A stretch of 64,000 nt of DNA, taken from positions 127,882,943 through 127,946,942 of the forward strand of contig NC_088791.1 in the NCBI RefSeq assembly GCF_011386835.1, written 5' to 3'. The translations under genes were made by a program, and so were the position numbers. The stretch comes from Chrysemys picta bellii. Taxonomy: Eukaryota; Chordata; Testudines; Emydidae. Below the pieces are notes generated by a model that saw nothing but the letters and a program-made list of their open reading frames with translations, was not told the origin of the DNA and did not search any database. Position 1 is the first letter of the stretch; every line of letters starts with the position of its first letter. Below are positions 45,709-57,579 of the stretch, piece by piece.

Positions 45709-46822
45709 TGTGACACTCTATACCTCAGGGGGAGTGCCCTGTAACCCCCATATTCCTCATGTGTGTGTATATATAATTGTGATATTGCATATAGAGCATG
45801 CAATGTGAGATATCAGGGGAACAGTTGTGATCTGCTGAAACCCATTGTTCCATCTAAATGTGCATCATTAATGCATATAAAATTATAAGAATTGTGTTGT
45901 ATAGTTTTCACTAAAATATGCTGTGGTTTTGGGAAGCACTCAGATACTAGCTCTCCAGAGACCATGACAAGGGAAGAGGTAACCAATGCCTGGGTGGTGC
46001 TGAACAGACATCACCAGCCATTGCCCAGCAGAGGGGTTACAATTCAATGACTCACTCACAGGTGACACACCAGGGTATTGCTTCACCAGGTGACTCAGCA
46101 ATGCCCACCAGACATGCCTGGACTTGGGTTCTCCAAGCACATAGGACTAAGGATATAAAACAGAACACAGGCCAAGTATAGGACCACTTTCTCCTTTCCC
46201 CCACCTATGCTGCAAGCAACAAGGACACTCAGGGGACTGAAGACTCCAACAGAGGAGACTGGCCCAGGTTTAAGGGACAAACCTGTATATTAAGGACTGC
46301 AATATCCATTGGGGTGAGAAACTGCTTAATTTAGATGTTGCCCAGTCTAATAGGGTTGAGAGTTTAGACTGTGTGCTTATATTTTATTTTGATAACTAAC
46401 TCAGGCAAAAAGTCAATCACTTAACATCTATCTTTTGTAGTCAATAAATTTTGTTTAACAGTTTATCTTTACCAGTGAGTTTGCCTGAAGTGTTTGGTAA
46501 ATCTGCCCAGGTTTACAAACGCTGGTGTATATCCACTTTCCATTGATGAAATGGTGAACCAATTCATACATTTGCAAGACGGTATATTCCTGAGGTACAA
46601 GGCTGGGAGCTGAGGGGATTTGGCTGGTACCTTTTTCTGTGTGATTCATGAGTGGCTTTGGGAGCATTAATGCAATCTAGCTGGGTGTAGGGATCCACAT
46701 GCAGTTGTGCTGAGTGATAACTGGGTCTGGAGGGGTTTGCTGCTTGTCATTAGCAAAGCATTGAGAGAGACAGCCCAGGCTGGAGAGTTAAGGGGGCACA
46801 GTGGTCCCAGGATGCACTCTGG
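45709..46822 (+). mobile_element. Endogenous retrovirus LTR, 3'-truncated, in CR1
   Basis: Starts TGTGACACTCTATACC with a TATA box TATAAAA at 46154-46160 and an AATAAA signal at 46443-46448, in the correct order. A long R/U5-like part follows (CCAGTGAGTTTGCCTGAAG, AGACGGTATATTCC, CAGGCTGGAGAGTTAAGGGG). The usual CA end is not reached, so it is cut short near 46822. It joins the CR1 fragment directly and is therefore younger than it. Confidence 0.82.
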
Positions 46823-46957
46823 GGATTTTTTGTACAGAACAGGCCTTTATTTGAAAACTAAGAACACACTGGTCAAAAAAATCATTGTAAAATATATAAC
46901 ATTGCTGCATGTGAAATTATGGATCGTCATTGATACTATGATTTAAAGTCTGACTTA

Positions 46958-47216
46958 GGGCTAGTCTACACTAGCAACGCTAAAGCACTGCCACGGCAGT
47001 GCTTTAACGTGACTTGTGTGGTCGTGGCGCAGTGCTGGGAGAGAGCTCTCCTAGTGCTCTTAAAAAAACAAACAAACAAAAAACAACAACAAAAACCCAC
47101 CTCAACAAGAGGTGAAGCTACCAGCACTGGGAGTGTGTTTTTTGTTTTTTTGTTTGTTTTAAACAATGCTGCAACTTTCTTGCTCAGGGGTGTGAAGTGC
47201 TAGTGTAGACAAGCCC
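46958..47216. mobile_element. Tc1/mariner-type MITE with TA target duplication
   Basis: The ends GGGCTAGTCTACACTAGCA and TGCTAGTGTAGACAAGCCC are inverted repeats with one mismatch, each followed by TA (46956-46957 and 47217-47218). The interior holds (CAAA)n-like and (GTTTT)n tracts that are also mutually inverted. Non-coding. Confidence 0.9.
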
Positions 47217-47575
47217 TAAAAGGTGTTAAACCAGACATGTTGGGGAGTTGAACAGGTTTCCTCCAGAGACAAAGGAAAGAGGCTGATGTTTCAAACCAGG
47301 TGTGGCCATTATTCAGTGGGCTATTAATTTATATCCGAGATTATAGCAGGAGAGAGAACTTGCACAGTAGCAACCACCAGTGTGAGAGGAACTAGCAGGG
47401 AGCATTATCTTCCAGACCTGGCTCCTTTTTTAAGCATATACTAATGAACTTTCCTTATTTATTAATGTACCCTTCAGAAGAATACATTTCTAAGGTTCAC
47501 TGGACTATACAACTTTGGGTTCTTTGCCCCTCTATCTTTCACCAAAGGAGACAAAGGACTCTGTTAGATGTTTAG

Positions 47576-47610
<35 letters not shown>

Positions 47611-47627
47611 CTCCCTATGTGCTGCCC
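47217..47627. other. Unassigned sequence ending in a (TG)n tract
   Basis: A pure (TG)n run of about 16 units occupies 47578-47609. The remainder is unassigned. Confidence 0.8.
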
Positions 47628-48340
47628 CACCTCTGCACAGACAGCTGGCACAGCAGAGCTTGAGCAAATCGCCTAATAATCACAAGATCCATTAAGGTAC
47701 AAAGACACCAGGCCAGGTTTATTGTGGACAAAACATGGTAATAGCACCTGGCAGACTCTACAAGGATACTAAGACCTGTATGCCCATGACATTGGAGGCA
47801 GCTTAGTGAAGGGCGGGACTTTCCATTCCCCCCTCGGCTGGACCAAAATGTTCTCTGAGATACCTCTTTATACTCTGATACAAACAAGTTATGTACTGCC
47901 TCTGACACAGTTAGTTACTGCCCCCTGATGTGGCTAGTTATTACCCATCTCCTTGTACGTGTTAGTTCAATTTAAAACCTCTCTATACATCACATTGTCA
48001 TTCTGACCTTCTCTTTTAGGAGGGGTCAGTGTGTTCCTGTTATCCCTGGGGATATGTTTTTGTACCATCCTTTACATGGGGATGTTCTGGTTCCACTCTT
48101 CTGGAAAGTGTTTGCGTGCCTAGCACTTCTTAGGAATGTGTGTTTCTGCAATATTAGTCCTGTTCTCGCTAGATTCTGTGAACTTACAAGCAGGCAGAGC
48201 CTGATATTTGCTCACAGCCTGACTTTTGCAACTTTGCTTTATATTAGCAAAGCTTTCCCCTACTCTAGCTTAGGCCTCATACCAGGCCTCTGATACAAGG
48301 GTTTATATTTCAGGCTCTTTTTCTACTCCAGATCCAAGCA
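47628..48340 (-). mobile_element. Putative endogenous retrovirus LTR
   Basis: On the minus strand a TATA box (GTATAAAGAGG near 47868) precedes an AATAAACC signal (near 47721) by about 150 bp, the arrangement of an LTR promoter and poly(A) site. The R/U5 end would be near 47628. Repeated GTTAGTTACTGCC/GCTAGTTATTACC blocks upstream may be enhancer repeats. No ends or duplication are confirmed. Confidence 0.5.
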
Positions 48341-48869
48341 TTTTGTACTTTGTGGGAGATCCCCACCAAGAAGGTGGGCAGCATCTTGCTGGAAGGAGGT
48401 GTGGTAAGAACCAAGCCTATAGTTTTTGTTAAGTCTTAGTCACTAGCAAGCACTTTCTTTGCTTGTAACCATTTCTCTAGGGGCAGCGCCAGCCTCTTCC
48501 CAGTGGGAGGGTTGAGGTGGGCTAGACAGAAAATTGGGTGGGCTGTGCTATACATCTTGTAGGCACACACCACCCTTACTTTTGCAGTTCTGCACTGTTG
48601 CTGTTAGAGAGGGCTGGACACTTCAGGGAAGACAGTTTGGGGGAAATTCAAAAGTGGGATGTGTGTATGGGTCACTTGGCTGGTGGAGACCAGAGTGTGG
48701 CTGTGGTGTAACAAGCAGGCTGCTGGAATCAGTTGCTGAACCAGGGCTGCTTAACACAGACACTCAGTGTATGCTGGTTGGGAGCATCCAGACAGGGAGC
48801 TACAGCAGCAGAGCATTTTAAGGCACTCTGGGGTACAGGACAGTTGGCAACACAACCTCTGACTGGTCT
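48341..48869. other. Unassigned non-coding sequence
   Basis: No recognised feature. Confidence 0.5.
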
Positions 48870-49950
48870 GGATTGCACCTCAAAGAATGACACTAAGTGC
48901 AGTATGTTGCACTTGTCTTTACTGAATTTCATTTTGTTGAATTCAGACTGCATCTCTAATTTAAGGTCACTTTGAATTCTAATCCTGTCCTCCAAAGTGC
49001 TTGCAACCCCTCTCAGCTTGGTGTCATTCACAAAGTTTTATAAGCATGCTCTCCACTCTGTTTTAATTAATGACTTAGATAATGTTGAATAATACCAGAC
49101 CTAGGACTGACCCTTGCTGGACCCCACTAGATATGGTCTCCTAGTTTGACAGTGAACCACTGATTACACTCAGAGTAGTTTGGTCATCCAACCAGTTGGA
49201 TAACTGCCTTATAAGTACCATATTTTCCTATTTTGCTTATGAGAATCTCATGTGAGACGGTGTGTCCTATACCTTACTAAAATAAGGTATATCACAGCTA
49301 CTGCCTCCCATGGCCCCTAGATAAAGATCATAGGTTGGTTTGGCATGATTTGTTCTTGATGATTCCATGCCTTAAATAAATCTATTCCTTAGAACCTTAT
49401 TATCCTCGAGGTGCTTACAAATTGATTGTTTAATAAGTTGTTCCAGTATCTTTCCTGGCATTGAAGTTAGGCTGACTGGTCTATAATTCCCTGGGGACTT
49501 TGTTCCATTTCTAAAGATAGGTACTAAGCTTGTCCAGCTCTCTGGGATCTTCCCCACTCTCTGGAGTTTCTCAAAGATAATTGCTAATGGTTCTGAGATT
49601 GATTGATTCAGCTAGTTTCTAAAGTACCTCTGATGAATTTCATCAGGTGTTGCTGACTTGAATTACATCTAGTTTATCTAAACATTTTTTTTTTTAACCT
49701 TTCTTGCTTTAGTTTGGCTTGCGTTCCTTCCCCCTTTATTATGATTCATTGTGTTAAGTATCTGTTCACAATTAACCACCTTAGTGAAGACTGAAGCAAA
49801 ATCAGCATTAAACATTTCAGCCTTCTTGATGGCTTCGCTTATTAGGTCTCCTTCCCCACTAAGTAGAGGACTTTTGGGACAATACATGTGAACTGGATTT
49901 CCTGGGTAATATCTAAGGGGAGGTGAATGCATATTCTCCATATCCTGTTA
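48870..49950 (-). pseudogene. CR1 LINE reverse-transcriptase remnant
   Basis: On the minus strand, from about 49941 down, fragments of CR1 ORF2 follow in order: LISEAIKKAEMFNADFASVF (upstream linker), IPESWTSLVPIFRNGTKS and PGNYRPVSLTSMPGKILEQL (RT entry motifs), then, in other frames, DIPYFSKV, QLSNWLDDQT, VISGSLSNW and SSGVQQGSVLGLVLFNII (motif B), and last NDTKLRGVAS, next to the catalytic FADD position. Many stops and frameshifts are present and the FADD box itself is lost. The encoded enzyme would be the CR1 reverse transcriptase that also mobilises CR1-tailed SINEs. Confidence 0.88.
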
Positions 49951-49983
49951 TGCAAAAACCCCCAGGCTTTTGAAGCTATGCTA

Positions 49984-50219
49984 CCCTGTTTCCCCGAAAA
50001 TAAGACATCCTCCGAAAATAAGGCCTACTTACAGTTTTGCCTCTCGTTGTAATATAAGGCATCCCCCCGATAATAAGACCTCCCCGATAATAAGGCATCC
50101 ACCGATAATAAGGCATTTTTCATTTCTGAAAAATAAGACATCCCCTGAAAATAAGACCTAGCGCATCTTTGGGAGCAAAAATTAATATAAGACACTGTCT
50201 TATTTTCGGGGAAACAGGG
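49984..50219. mobile_element. Mariner-type MITE with perfect TIRs and TA duplication
   Basis: The terminal inverted repeats (49984-50007 and 50196-50219, starting CCCTGTTTCCCCGAAAATAA) match over 24 bp, and TA flanks both ends (49982-49983 and 50220-50221). The interior is a degenerate tandem array of ATAAGACATCC-CCGA-like units, some carrying AAGGC instead of AAGAC. Perfect ends suggest a relatively recent copy or strong end conservation. Confidence 0.95.
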
Positions 50220-50221
50220 TA

Positions 50222-51330
50222 TGAGAAATGGGCCACTGTCTGCTGATGACCTCTTCCATGAGGCCAAGATCAAAGCCTCAAGCTGCACAAAGGAAAAGCT
50301 GAACTGTTATGGTTGGTCTAGATCAGACTCTGAGACAGTTACAAACTTTTAACCATGGGGAAAACCCACTTGTGGGTTTTGAAAGACTGACACCTACCAG
50401 AGACCCAGGTTGTAGCTGGGATGACCTCTGGTAAGTTGGTGGGTTTTTTTTTGTTTTAAAAGCATGTGCGTAGGCTTTTATTGTTTAATGTTTTCTCTGT
50501 AATGCTTTCACCTTAAGAATAAATGTGCTTGCTTATAAAGAGCTGTGTGGTAACTCAGAACGGCTGGTAATTACAGCTGTTCATAGCTGCAGGGTAGAAA
50601 GCAAAGCACCAATGCTGGCCTATTTAGGCAGTCTGAATTACTAGGAATATCACAATGTAGGCACGGAAGTGTGCAGCCTGGAGAAAATCCTGGTCAGGAG
50701 CGAGAGAGATGTGGGCCTCTACCCAAGACAGTGACAGCTGGGAGCCTAGAAGGGGTGCCCTTCATTGATCCTGAGCGGGGAGCTACAGAAGCAGTTGCTG
50801 AACTGTGAAAAAGGTGACAAATGAAAGGGAAATATTTAATGAAATTAAAACATTTTAAAGCAAAAGTGTGTGTGTGTGTGGGAAATCTCATCCCTCGGTT
50901 TCATGGTCATCTATCTGGACATCAGCACATAGAGGCTGGGCAGGTAGAGCAGAACATCAGAGACTTTAGTTTCCAAAAAGCACATTAATTTCATAGATCT
51001 AGCATGCAACAGAACTAGATCAGAATAGTATTTTTCAAGGGGATGTGTGGACTGGATATTGGAGTGGTAACTTACAAGACAATGCTAAGCTATTTAGCTC
51101 TGCTTTAGCTTCTCTTTTAACTATGTATATGCAGTTTGTCCACTAGTAAAAATACACTTTTTAGGGAATGCTGTAATTTCATGGGCTGCAAATCTCTTAA
51201 TTAAATGTGTTCTCCACTCTAAGGTTTTTTTTTTTTTTAACCCTATAGGTGCAAATGGGTTGATTCTCCCCTCCCTCCCCCAAATAAATAAATAAAATCT
51301 CAACACAAATTATTTTTTAAAAATGAGAAG
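50222..51330. other. Unassigned non-coding sequence
   Basis: Short (TG)n at 50864-50880, poly-T at 51224-51238, (AAAT)n at 51283-51297. No gene is recognised. Confidence 0.5.
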
Positions 51331-51337
51331 AATTAGA

Positions 51338-51650
51338 CAGGGGTCAGCAACCTTTCAGAAATGGTGTGCCAAGTCTTCATTTATTCACTCTAACTTAAGG
51401 TTTCGCGTGCCAGTAATACATTTTAACGTTTTTAGAAGGACTCTTTCTATAAATCTCTCTAATATATAACTAAACTATTGTTGTATGTAAAGTAAATAAG
51501 GTTTTTAAAATGTTTAAGAAGCTTCATTTAAAATTACATTAAAATGCAGAGCTCCCCGGACCGGTGGCCAGGAGCCGGCCAGTGTGAGTGCCACTGAAAA
51601 TCAGCTCGTGTGCCACCTTTGGCACGCATGCCATAGGTTGCCTACCCCTG
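51338..51650 (-). mobile_element. hAT MITE (GGCAACCTATG end type), copy 2
   Basis: Inverted orientation relative to 16460-16766. Ends CAGGGGTCAGCAACC and GGTTGCCTACCCCTG. Flanks are AATTAGAC at 51331-51338 and 51651-51658; the first C of the element overlaps the left copy. Apart from point changes and a GC-richer segment near 51550-51590, the interior matches copy 1. Confidence 0.93.
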
Positions 51651-51658
51651 AATTAGAC

Positions 51659-52205
51659 CCTTTTTTGGGGCAGAGGGGGAGAAGAAAACTGTAAATCATT
51701 AAGTTCAGCCGCATTTCTTCTGTTGCAGTATGCTGCAGAGTTTTACCTAACATGGGATTAGTGATTAAATGCAGCTGACATGTTACAAGAATATGATGAA
51801 TTTGTTGAGTCACTTTCTGCCAGCCTTACTGGCATTGAGTGGTACCCTTGATTTTAGTGGGATTACTCATGGAGTAAGCTAATATTCAATCTGAATAAGG
51901 GTGGCAGAATCAGGCCTGAAAATATTTTTCTTGCAATGTGCCTCAGTTCCCAATCAGAGACCATACTTAGTCAAGAATGGATGGTTCATTCTTCATGTCC
52001 ATTCAGCTTTTGGCCTCTCTGAGATTGCCAAAGATGCTAGTGGGTGCTGACTGTGGGGAAGATTTTGTGGTGTGGACCTAAACAACAACTCATTTTAATA
52101 GGCCACCTCATGGTACCACAAGCATGGTACCACCAGTCACAAGCAACCTGAGATGGATTTAAGATGTCAGTTTAGAGGTGAAAGGCACTAGATCCCATCA
52201 TCAGT
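51659..52205. other. Unassigned non-coding sequence
   Basis: No recognised feature. Confidence 0.5.
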
Positions 52206-52213
52206 CCCCTAAG

Positions 52214-52491
52214 CAGGGCCGGCGCTTCCACTAGGCGACCCTAAGCGATCGCCTAGGGCGGCAGGATTTGGGGGGGGGGCATTTTGCCACCCTCAGCAGA
52301 AATTCGGTGGCAGGGGTGGGGGGTCCTTCCGCTCCAGGTCTTCGGCGGAAATTTGGCGGCGGGTCCTTCACTCGCTCCGGGACCCGCCGCCGAAGTGCCC
52401 CGAAGACGTGAAGCAGAAGGAACCCCGCTGCCGAATGCTCAAAGGAGGCGCACTGCCACCTAGAGTGGCAAAAAACCTGGCGCCACTCCTG
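52214..52491. mobile_element. hAT MITE (CAGGGCCGGCGC end type), copy 2
   Basis: Ends CAGGGCCGGCGC and GGCGCCACTCCTG. Flanks CCCCTAAG (52206-52213) and CCCCTAAA (52492-52499) match at 7 of 8 positions. Same family as 4775-5007 but with an extra roughly 45-bp GC-rich segment in the middle (CGGCGGGTCC inverted against GGACCCGCCG). Confidence 0.93.
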
Positions 52492-52499
52492 CCCCTAAA

Positions 52500-54693
52500 T
52501 CATCCTGCACTCTCCTTCCCCACTTTTTAAAACCTAGTTTTCCACAGGCTTGTGATTTTTTTATTTCCCTGTTTCATACATAGAAATAACCTGAAACAGC
52601 TGTGCTTGGTAGTTAGAGATCACATGGCAGAGAGAACAAACTCTGAGAGAAAGAGAAGCCTTTCATCATAAATCCTCTCTTATACAAAACTTGTCTTGGG
52701 CAGATTGCTGGTGTGCTACTGCTATAGCACTTTTCTGACCTATGAACAGCCCTGTGTTCAGAAGTCAACTGATAGACCAAGCCACTTTAGCCTAATTTGT
52801 AATATACTTTAATTATGCTGCTTTTTAGAAATATTGTGAAACTTGAATCTTCTGTTTATGTTGGGTTAGGACATAACAAACGAATAAAGCAGTCAAAGTG
52901 ATTTTTCACAGGTTGGTAATAACCCAAATATCTAATTTTTAAAATGTTGTTGGTATCCCTTATGGCCTCTCCACTCTTACTAGTCATCAAACTTCTTGTA
53001 GCTATAAAAGTAGAAATGGGTCTTTGGGAGGACTCTGAATGAGGAGAGAGTAGTAGCCTTGCTTATCAGCTCAGGAAGGAGGCTTCATGCATGAAGAGTG
53101 TCATAGAATAAAGTACTTTCCCATCAATGTTCTTATTCCAAACAATGGTCAGTGGTTCAGTTTAATAACATGCCCCCTCAGATAATAAAGGAATTAGCTA
53201 TGTATAGAAGTAGTCTAAGAATAATAAAGCAGTTAAGTAAAATTAAAGAGTGAACTACGTAACTACTCCTAATCCTGCCACCTTGATATTAAACACTGAC
53301 ACTGAAGAATTTATGTGGGTTGGCAAACTTTTTGGCTGGCATGAACTGAAGAGCAAAACCACCAAGTTCAAATTAATCTGCTTGTTCATATCTGGTAATG
53401 TATTTTAGATTAATCATATTGTGCATTCTTATCAGTAAATCTTTCCAGCAGCAACCAGCCCTAAAAGGTAGAGGTACCCTTTAGCTTTGAGGTTATTTAC
53501 ATATTGACCTTAACTTTAGCATCTGGAGCCATTTTTTCTGCTTCTGATCCATTTTACAGAGATGGTCCTGAGTTAAGCAGTCTGGAGCCTGATCCAAATT
53601 TCCCCCAGTTTTTAAGGGTTCAGACCCAGTATTCTCATTCAGGCCCACGTATGCTAAAAAGATTTATGAAAACATATCCAAATCCTTAAACTCTTTATGG
53701 CATGACAGAAATCAACATTTGTTTGTGAACTAACCTCAACAATAATGACAGAAGTTTTGGAGTATTATATAAAACTTGAAAGAAATCAGGTTTGCAAACA
53801 ATACATAACAAGCTCATAATCCTTCCCCATTGTGTGCACAGCTAACATGCTCCCTTTTAAAAACTGATATAATTCATTTGGCCCTCTAATCCTCATTTCC
53901 TTTGAAATGCCTGGCATGTGTATAAAGGTCATGCTCACAGAGCCTCAATTCAACTCCAATTGAAGTCAGTAGCAAAATTCCTATTGGCCTTAATGGTAAA
54001 GGATCAGACTGTAAAGAACTGGTCCAACTGCAATTAAAGTCAATAAGAGTCTTTCCGTTGACTGCATTGGAAGCTGGGGGTAGTAGGCCCCAAATGGTAT
54101 CTGAAATTCCATGGCATTTATTCTGATCCTACCCACACCTCCGAGCCCCCAAAGCATTCTTTTTCTGCACCTAACGTTTCAGTTTCTAAGGCCAAATCTT
54201 GCTTGCCATACTCACTCCCATCAGTAGGGAACAAGGTGACTTGGTAAAGCAAGCTAGTGTTGGCCTCATGCTTTAAAAATGCTTTTTCAATTCTTCTTCC
54301 CACCGTTTCAATTTGTATCCATTCATTTTTATTAATAAAAGGAGACCAGATCTGAAGCCTAGGAAGGGCTCCCATTGATTCAATGGTCTTTGGATATGGC
54401 ACAATATTTTTAAAGCAGTCCTCTCACTAGTACATGGTCACTTCACTTTTATGATGGGGCAAACTATATAGATATAGATATAGATTTTAGTAACTCTGAT
54501 ATATAGATTTTAGTAACTCTTCTGTAATAACATGTCAACTGTTAAGTTACAGTTCAGACATTACAAATATTTATATCAGTTGAGAATGCTTTGCAGTTAT
54601 CAAATGTAAACACAAAATAAGGAGCATATTTTTAACCCCCGCAAGTTCAGACCATTCTTACTTGGAGTCACATTCTCTGGATTTAATTCTTTC
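52500..54693. other. Unassigned AT-rich sequence
   Basis: A (TATAGA)n run lies at about 54468-54486. No gene, RNA or firm repeat family is recognised. Confidence 0.5.
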
Positions 54694-55018
54694 TAGGGCT
54701 GTCGATTAATCGCAGTTTTAATTGCACTGCTAAACAGAATACCAATTGAAATTTATTAAATAGTTTGGATGTTTGTCTACAGTTTTTTAAATATATTCTG
54801 TGTTGTAATTGAAATCAAAGTGTATATTTTTATTACAAATATTTGCACTGTAAAAATGATAAACCAAAGAAATAGTATTTTTCAATTCACCTTCTACAAG
54901 TACCGTAGTAGAATCTTTGTTGTGAAAGTGCAACTTACAAATGTAGGGTTTTTTGTTTTTGTTACATAACTGCATTAAAAAATAAAACAATGTAAAACTT
55001 CAGAGCCTACGAGTCCAC

Positions 55019-55243
55019 TCAGTCCCGCTTCTTGTTCAGCCAGTCACCAAGACAAACAAGTTTGTTTACATTTACAAGAAATAATGCTGCCCTCTTCTTA
55101 TTTACAATGTCATCAGAAAGTGAGAACAGGTATTTGCATAGCACTTTTGTAGCCGGCATTGCAAGGTATTTATGTACCAGATATGCTAAACATTCGTATG
55201 CCCCTTCATGCTTTGGCCACCATTCCGGAGGACATGCTTCCAT
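55019..55243 (-). pseudogene. hAT transposase dimerisation (hATC) segment, minus-strand arm
   Basis: A 74-codon minus-strand frame with CPPEWWPKHEGAYECLAYL, KYLAMPATKV, YLFSLSDDIV and LVCLGDWLNKK. This is the hATC dimerisation region (the WW...Y..LA...LA.P.T...E..FS pattern) at the C terminus of hAT transposases. The usual ERLFS is altered to KYLFS. It ends in a stop right after LNKKRD, at the natural C terminus. It is the inverted partner of 55673-55891. Confidence 0.85.
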
Positions 55244-55387
55244 GCTGATGACACTCAGTAAAAAAAAGTGTTAATTACATTTGTGACTGAACTCCTGGGG
55301 GGGGGGGGGGGAATTGTATGTCCCCTACTCTGTTTTACCCTCATTCTGCCATGCTATAGCAGTATTGGATGATGACTCAGCACATGT

Positions 55388-55891
55388 TCATTTTAAAAAC
55401 ACTTTCACTGAAGATTTCACAAAATGCAAAGAAAGTACCAATGTGAGATTTCTAAAGATAGCTACAGCACTCAACCCAAGATTTAAGAATCTGAAGTGTC
55501 GTCCAAAATCTGAGAGAGACGAGGTGTAGAGCATGCTTTCAGAAGTGTTAAAAGAGCAACACTCAGATGCAGAAACTACAGAACCTGAACCACCGAAAGA
55601 GAAAATCAACCTTCTGCTGGTGGCATCTGACTCACTGTTTTGGATTGTTATTGAGTAGAGCCCATCATCAGCATGGACATATGTCCCTTGGAATGGTGGT
55701 TGAAGCATGAAGGGACATACGAATCTTTAGCTCATCTGGAACATAAATATCTTGTAATGCTGGCTACAACAGTGCCACGTGAATACCTGTTCTCACTTTT
55801 GAGTGATCATTGTAAACAAGAAGTGGGCAGCATTATCTCCTCCTGCAAATGTAAACAAACTTGTTTGAGTGATTGGCTGAACAAGAAGTAG
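55388..55891 (+). pseudogene. hAT transposase C-terminal remnant, plus-strand arm
   Basis: The frame ending at 55529 has FLKIATALNPRFKNLKC, the segment that precedes the hATC domain. After a stop and frame change, 55673-55891 encodes CPLEWWLKHEGTYESLAHL, KYLVMLATTVPREYLFS and CLSDWLNKK, the hATC domain. The key W-W and Y-L-A positions are kept; the CERLFS motif reads REYLFS. In-frame stops (for example after DEV at 55530) show it is inactive. Confidence 0.87.
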
Positions 55892-56245
55892 GACTGAGTG
55901 GAGTTGCAGGCTCTAAAATTTTACATTGTTTGTTTTGTTTTTGAATGCAGGGTTTTTTGTACATAATTCTACATTTGGAAGGTTAAATTTCATGATAGAG
56001 ATTACACTACAGTACTTGTATTAGGTGAATTGAAAAATACTATTTCATTTTTATAGTACAAATAATTGTAATAAAAACAAATATAAAGTGAGCACTTTAC
56101 ACTTTGTATTCTGCATTGTAATTGAAATCAATATATTTGAAAATGTAGAAAACATCCAAAATATTTATAAATGGTATTCTATTATTGTTTAACAGTGCAA
56201 TTAATAGTGATAGGGCTGTCAAGCGATTAAAAAAAAAAGCCCAAA

Positions 56246-57289
56246 TTATTTCCTTTTTTATCCTCTTGTGCTTTTTCCCATTTTCCTGCTCCATGTAGAA
56301 TCCTACAGAAGGCTGGGGACAGGTTTGCATGTTCACTACAAGGATATTAATGTGAAGCATGGCCAGCTTTATTTGATATGCCCCACATGGATAACGAAGT
56401 GAGGTAACACTTCATTATAATCTGTCTCCATCCCAGCCACTCTTTCTGAGTTTTACCAAACAGCCTATATATGAAGAAACAGGAGATGGACCAGAACCAT
56501 AAACCTATGGACTTGGATCTTACATACCCCCAAGTTTTGAGGGAGTACATATTAGGAGTCAGCTGCAAAATTGGAATTGGTTTTTGTATGTGTTGGTACA
56601 CCACCCAAACTTTGGGGTTTTCTAGTAGAAATAGCTCTAAATTTTGAAAGTTGAATTTGTCTATCTGCAAGCTAGATTAGTATTAGCAAATACCCTTAAA
56701 CTGTGGCAGTGAGACTTAGCGCTTTAAATCAGCTATTTCATGCTGGAATTTTCTTTCCTTTCATTAGACCCTATGAACTGTTTAATCTAAGTGGAGCAAA
56801 CCACTGCCCATACTTACAGCTCTGTTTGGCACTCAAAACAGCAAACAAATCTTGCCTGGGACTTTATCCCAAAACAACTAAGCCCACTGGAAACTTCAGC
56901 TAAAATAAGAAGCACCACATGTGTAATTTATACATGTCTCTTCTCCTCCTATAATAAGAATAGATAAATATAGAAACCTTTTGGGGCCAGGCTGTTGGAT
57001 GAACAGATGTGTGTATGAGACAGACTCTGTGAAAAGGAAGGAAGGATGATCTTGCGGTTGATTCACAGAACACTGAGACAGTCGACATCCGTCTACTCCC
57101 AACTTTGCCACTGCCTTCTTGTGCAACTTTGAGTAGGTGCTTGGAGGGATGGACCTTTGCAAAGGTGGGGTGCTAGATGCTTTATGGGAGAAGAATACTG
57201 TTTGTTTGTTTTGTTGTTGTTGCCAGGAATGAGAGAAGACCAGGGGAATACATGGGCAGGGGTTTGCCTGCTGCAGCAGGTTGTCTGCC
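56246..57289. other. Unassigned non-coding sequence
   Basis: No recognised repeat or gene. Confidence 0.5.
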
Positions 57290-57535
57290 TCTCTAGATGA
57301 ACTTACAAGGCACTGGAGTGGTGGCAGGAGACCAGGGTTCTGTTCCCAGGTCTGCTACTGACCTGCTGGGTGACCATATGCAAGTCACTTCCCTTCTGTG
57401 TGACTATTCTCTTTACTATCCTGTGTCGGTCTTGTCTATTTATAGTGTGTGTGTTTTGTGTCTAGCACATGCTACCCTTATCTCAAACTGGGCCCATAGG
57501 TCTTACTCCACTAATAATAAAGAATAATCAGAATG
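57290..57535 (+). mobile_element. MIR/CORE-like SINE with L3-like tail
   Basis: Contains GGAGACCAGGGTTCTGTTCCC, GTCTGCTACTGACCTGCTGGGTGACC and AAGTCACTTCCCTTCTGTG, typical of the CORE-SINE body. A diverged tail (GTGTCTAGCACATGCTACCC, then AATAATAAAGAATAA) follows. 5' head only partly recognisable. Confidence 0.65.
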
Positions 57536-57579
57536 GGCAAGTTTGGCCAGTAAGCAGTATCTACACACAAATGTGTACT

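Larger units (their letters stand above)
54694..56245 (+). mobile_element. hAT element with head-on inverted transposase 3' ends
   Basis: The left end starts TAGGGCTGTCGATTAATCGC. Inverted similarity then runs through almost the entire element: about 54700-55262 is the reverse complement of about 55660-56200, including shared AATACTATTTC, ACATTGTAAATAA- and ATTGAAATCAA-type blocks. Both arms encode the same hATC segment. The right end repeats TAGGGCTGTC in direct orientation at 56211 rather than inverted, so the right terminus is rearranged or incomplete. The central loop (about 55263-55660) holds more transposase. A G-run is at 55297-55311. Confidence 0.82.

Noticed and set aside
50040..50160. 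CRISPR-like or satellite array
   Set aside because: The ATAAGRC units are degenerate, lack uniform spacers and sit inside a MITE with TA duplications in a vertebrate genome.
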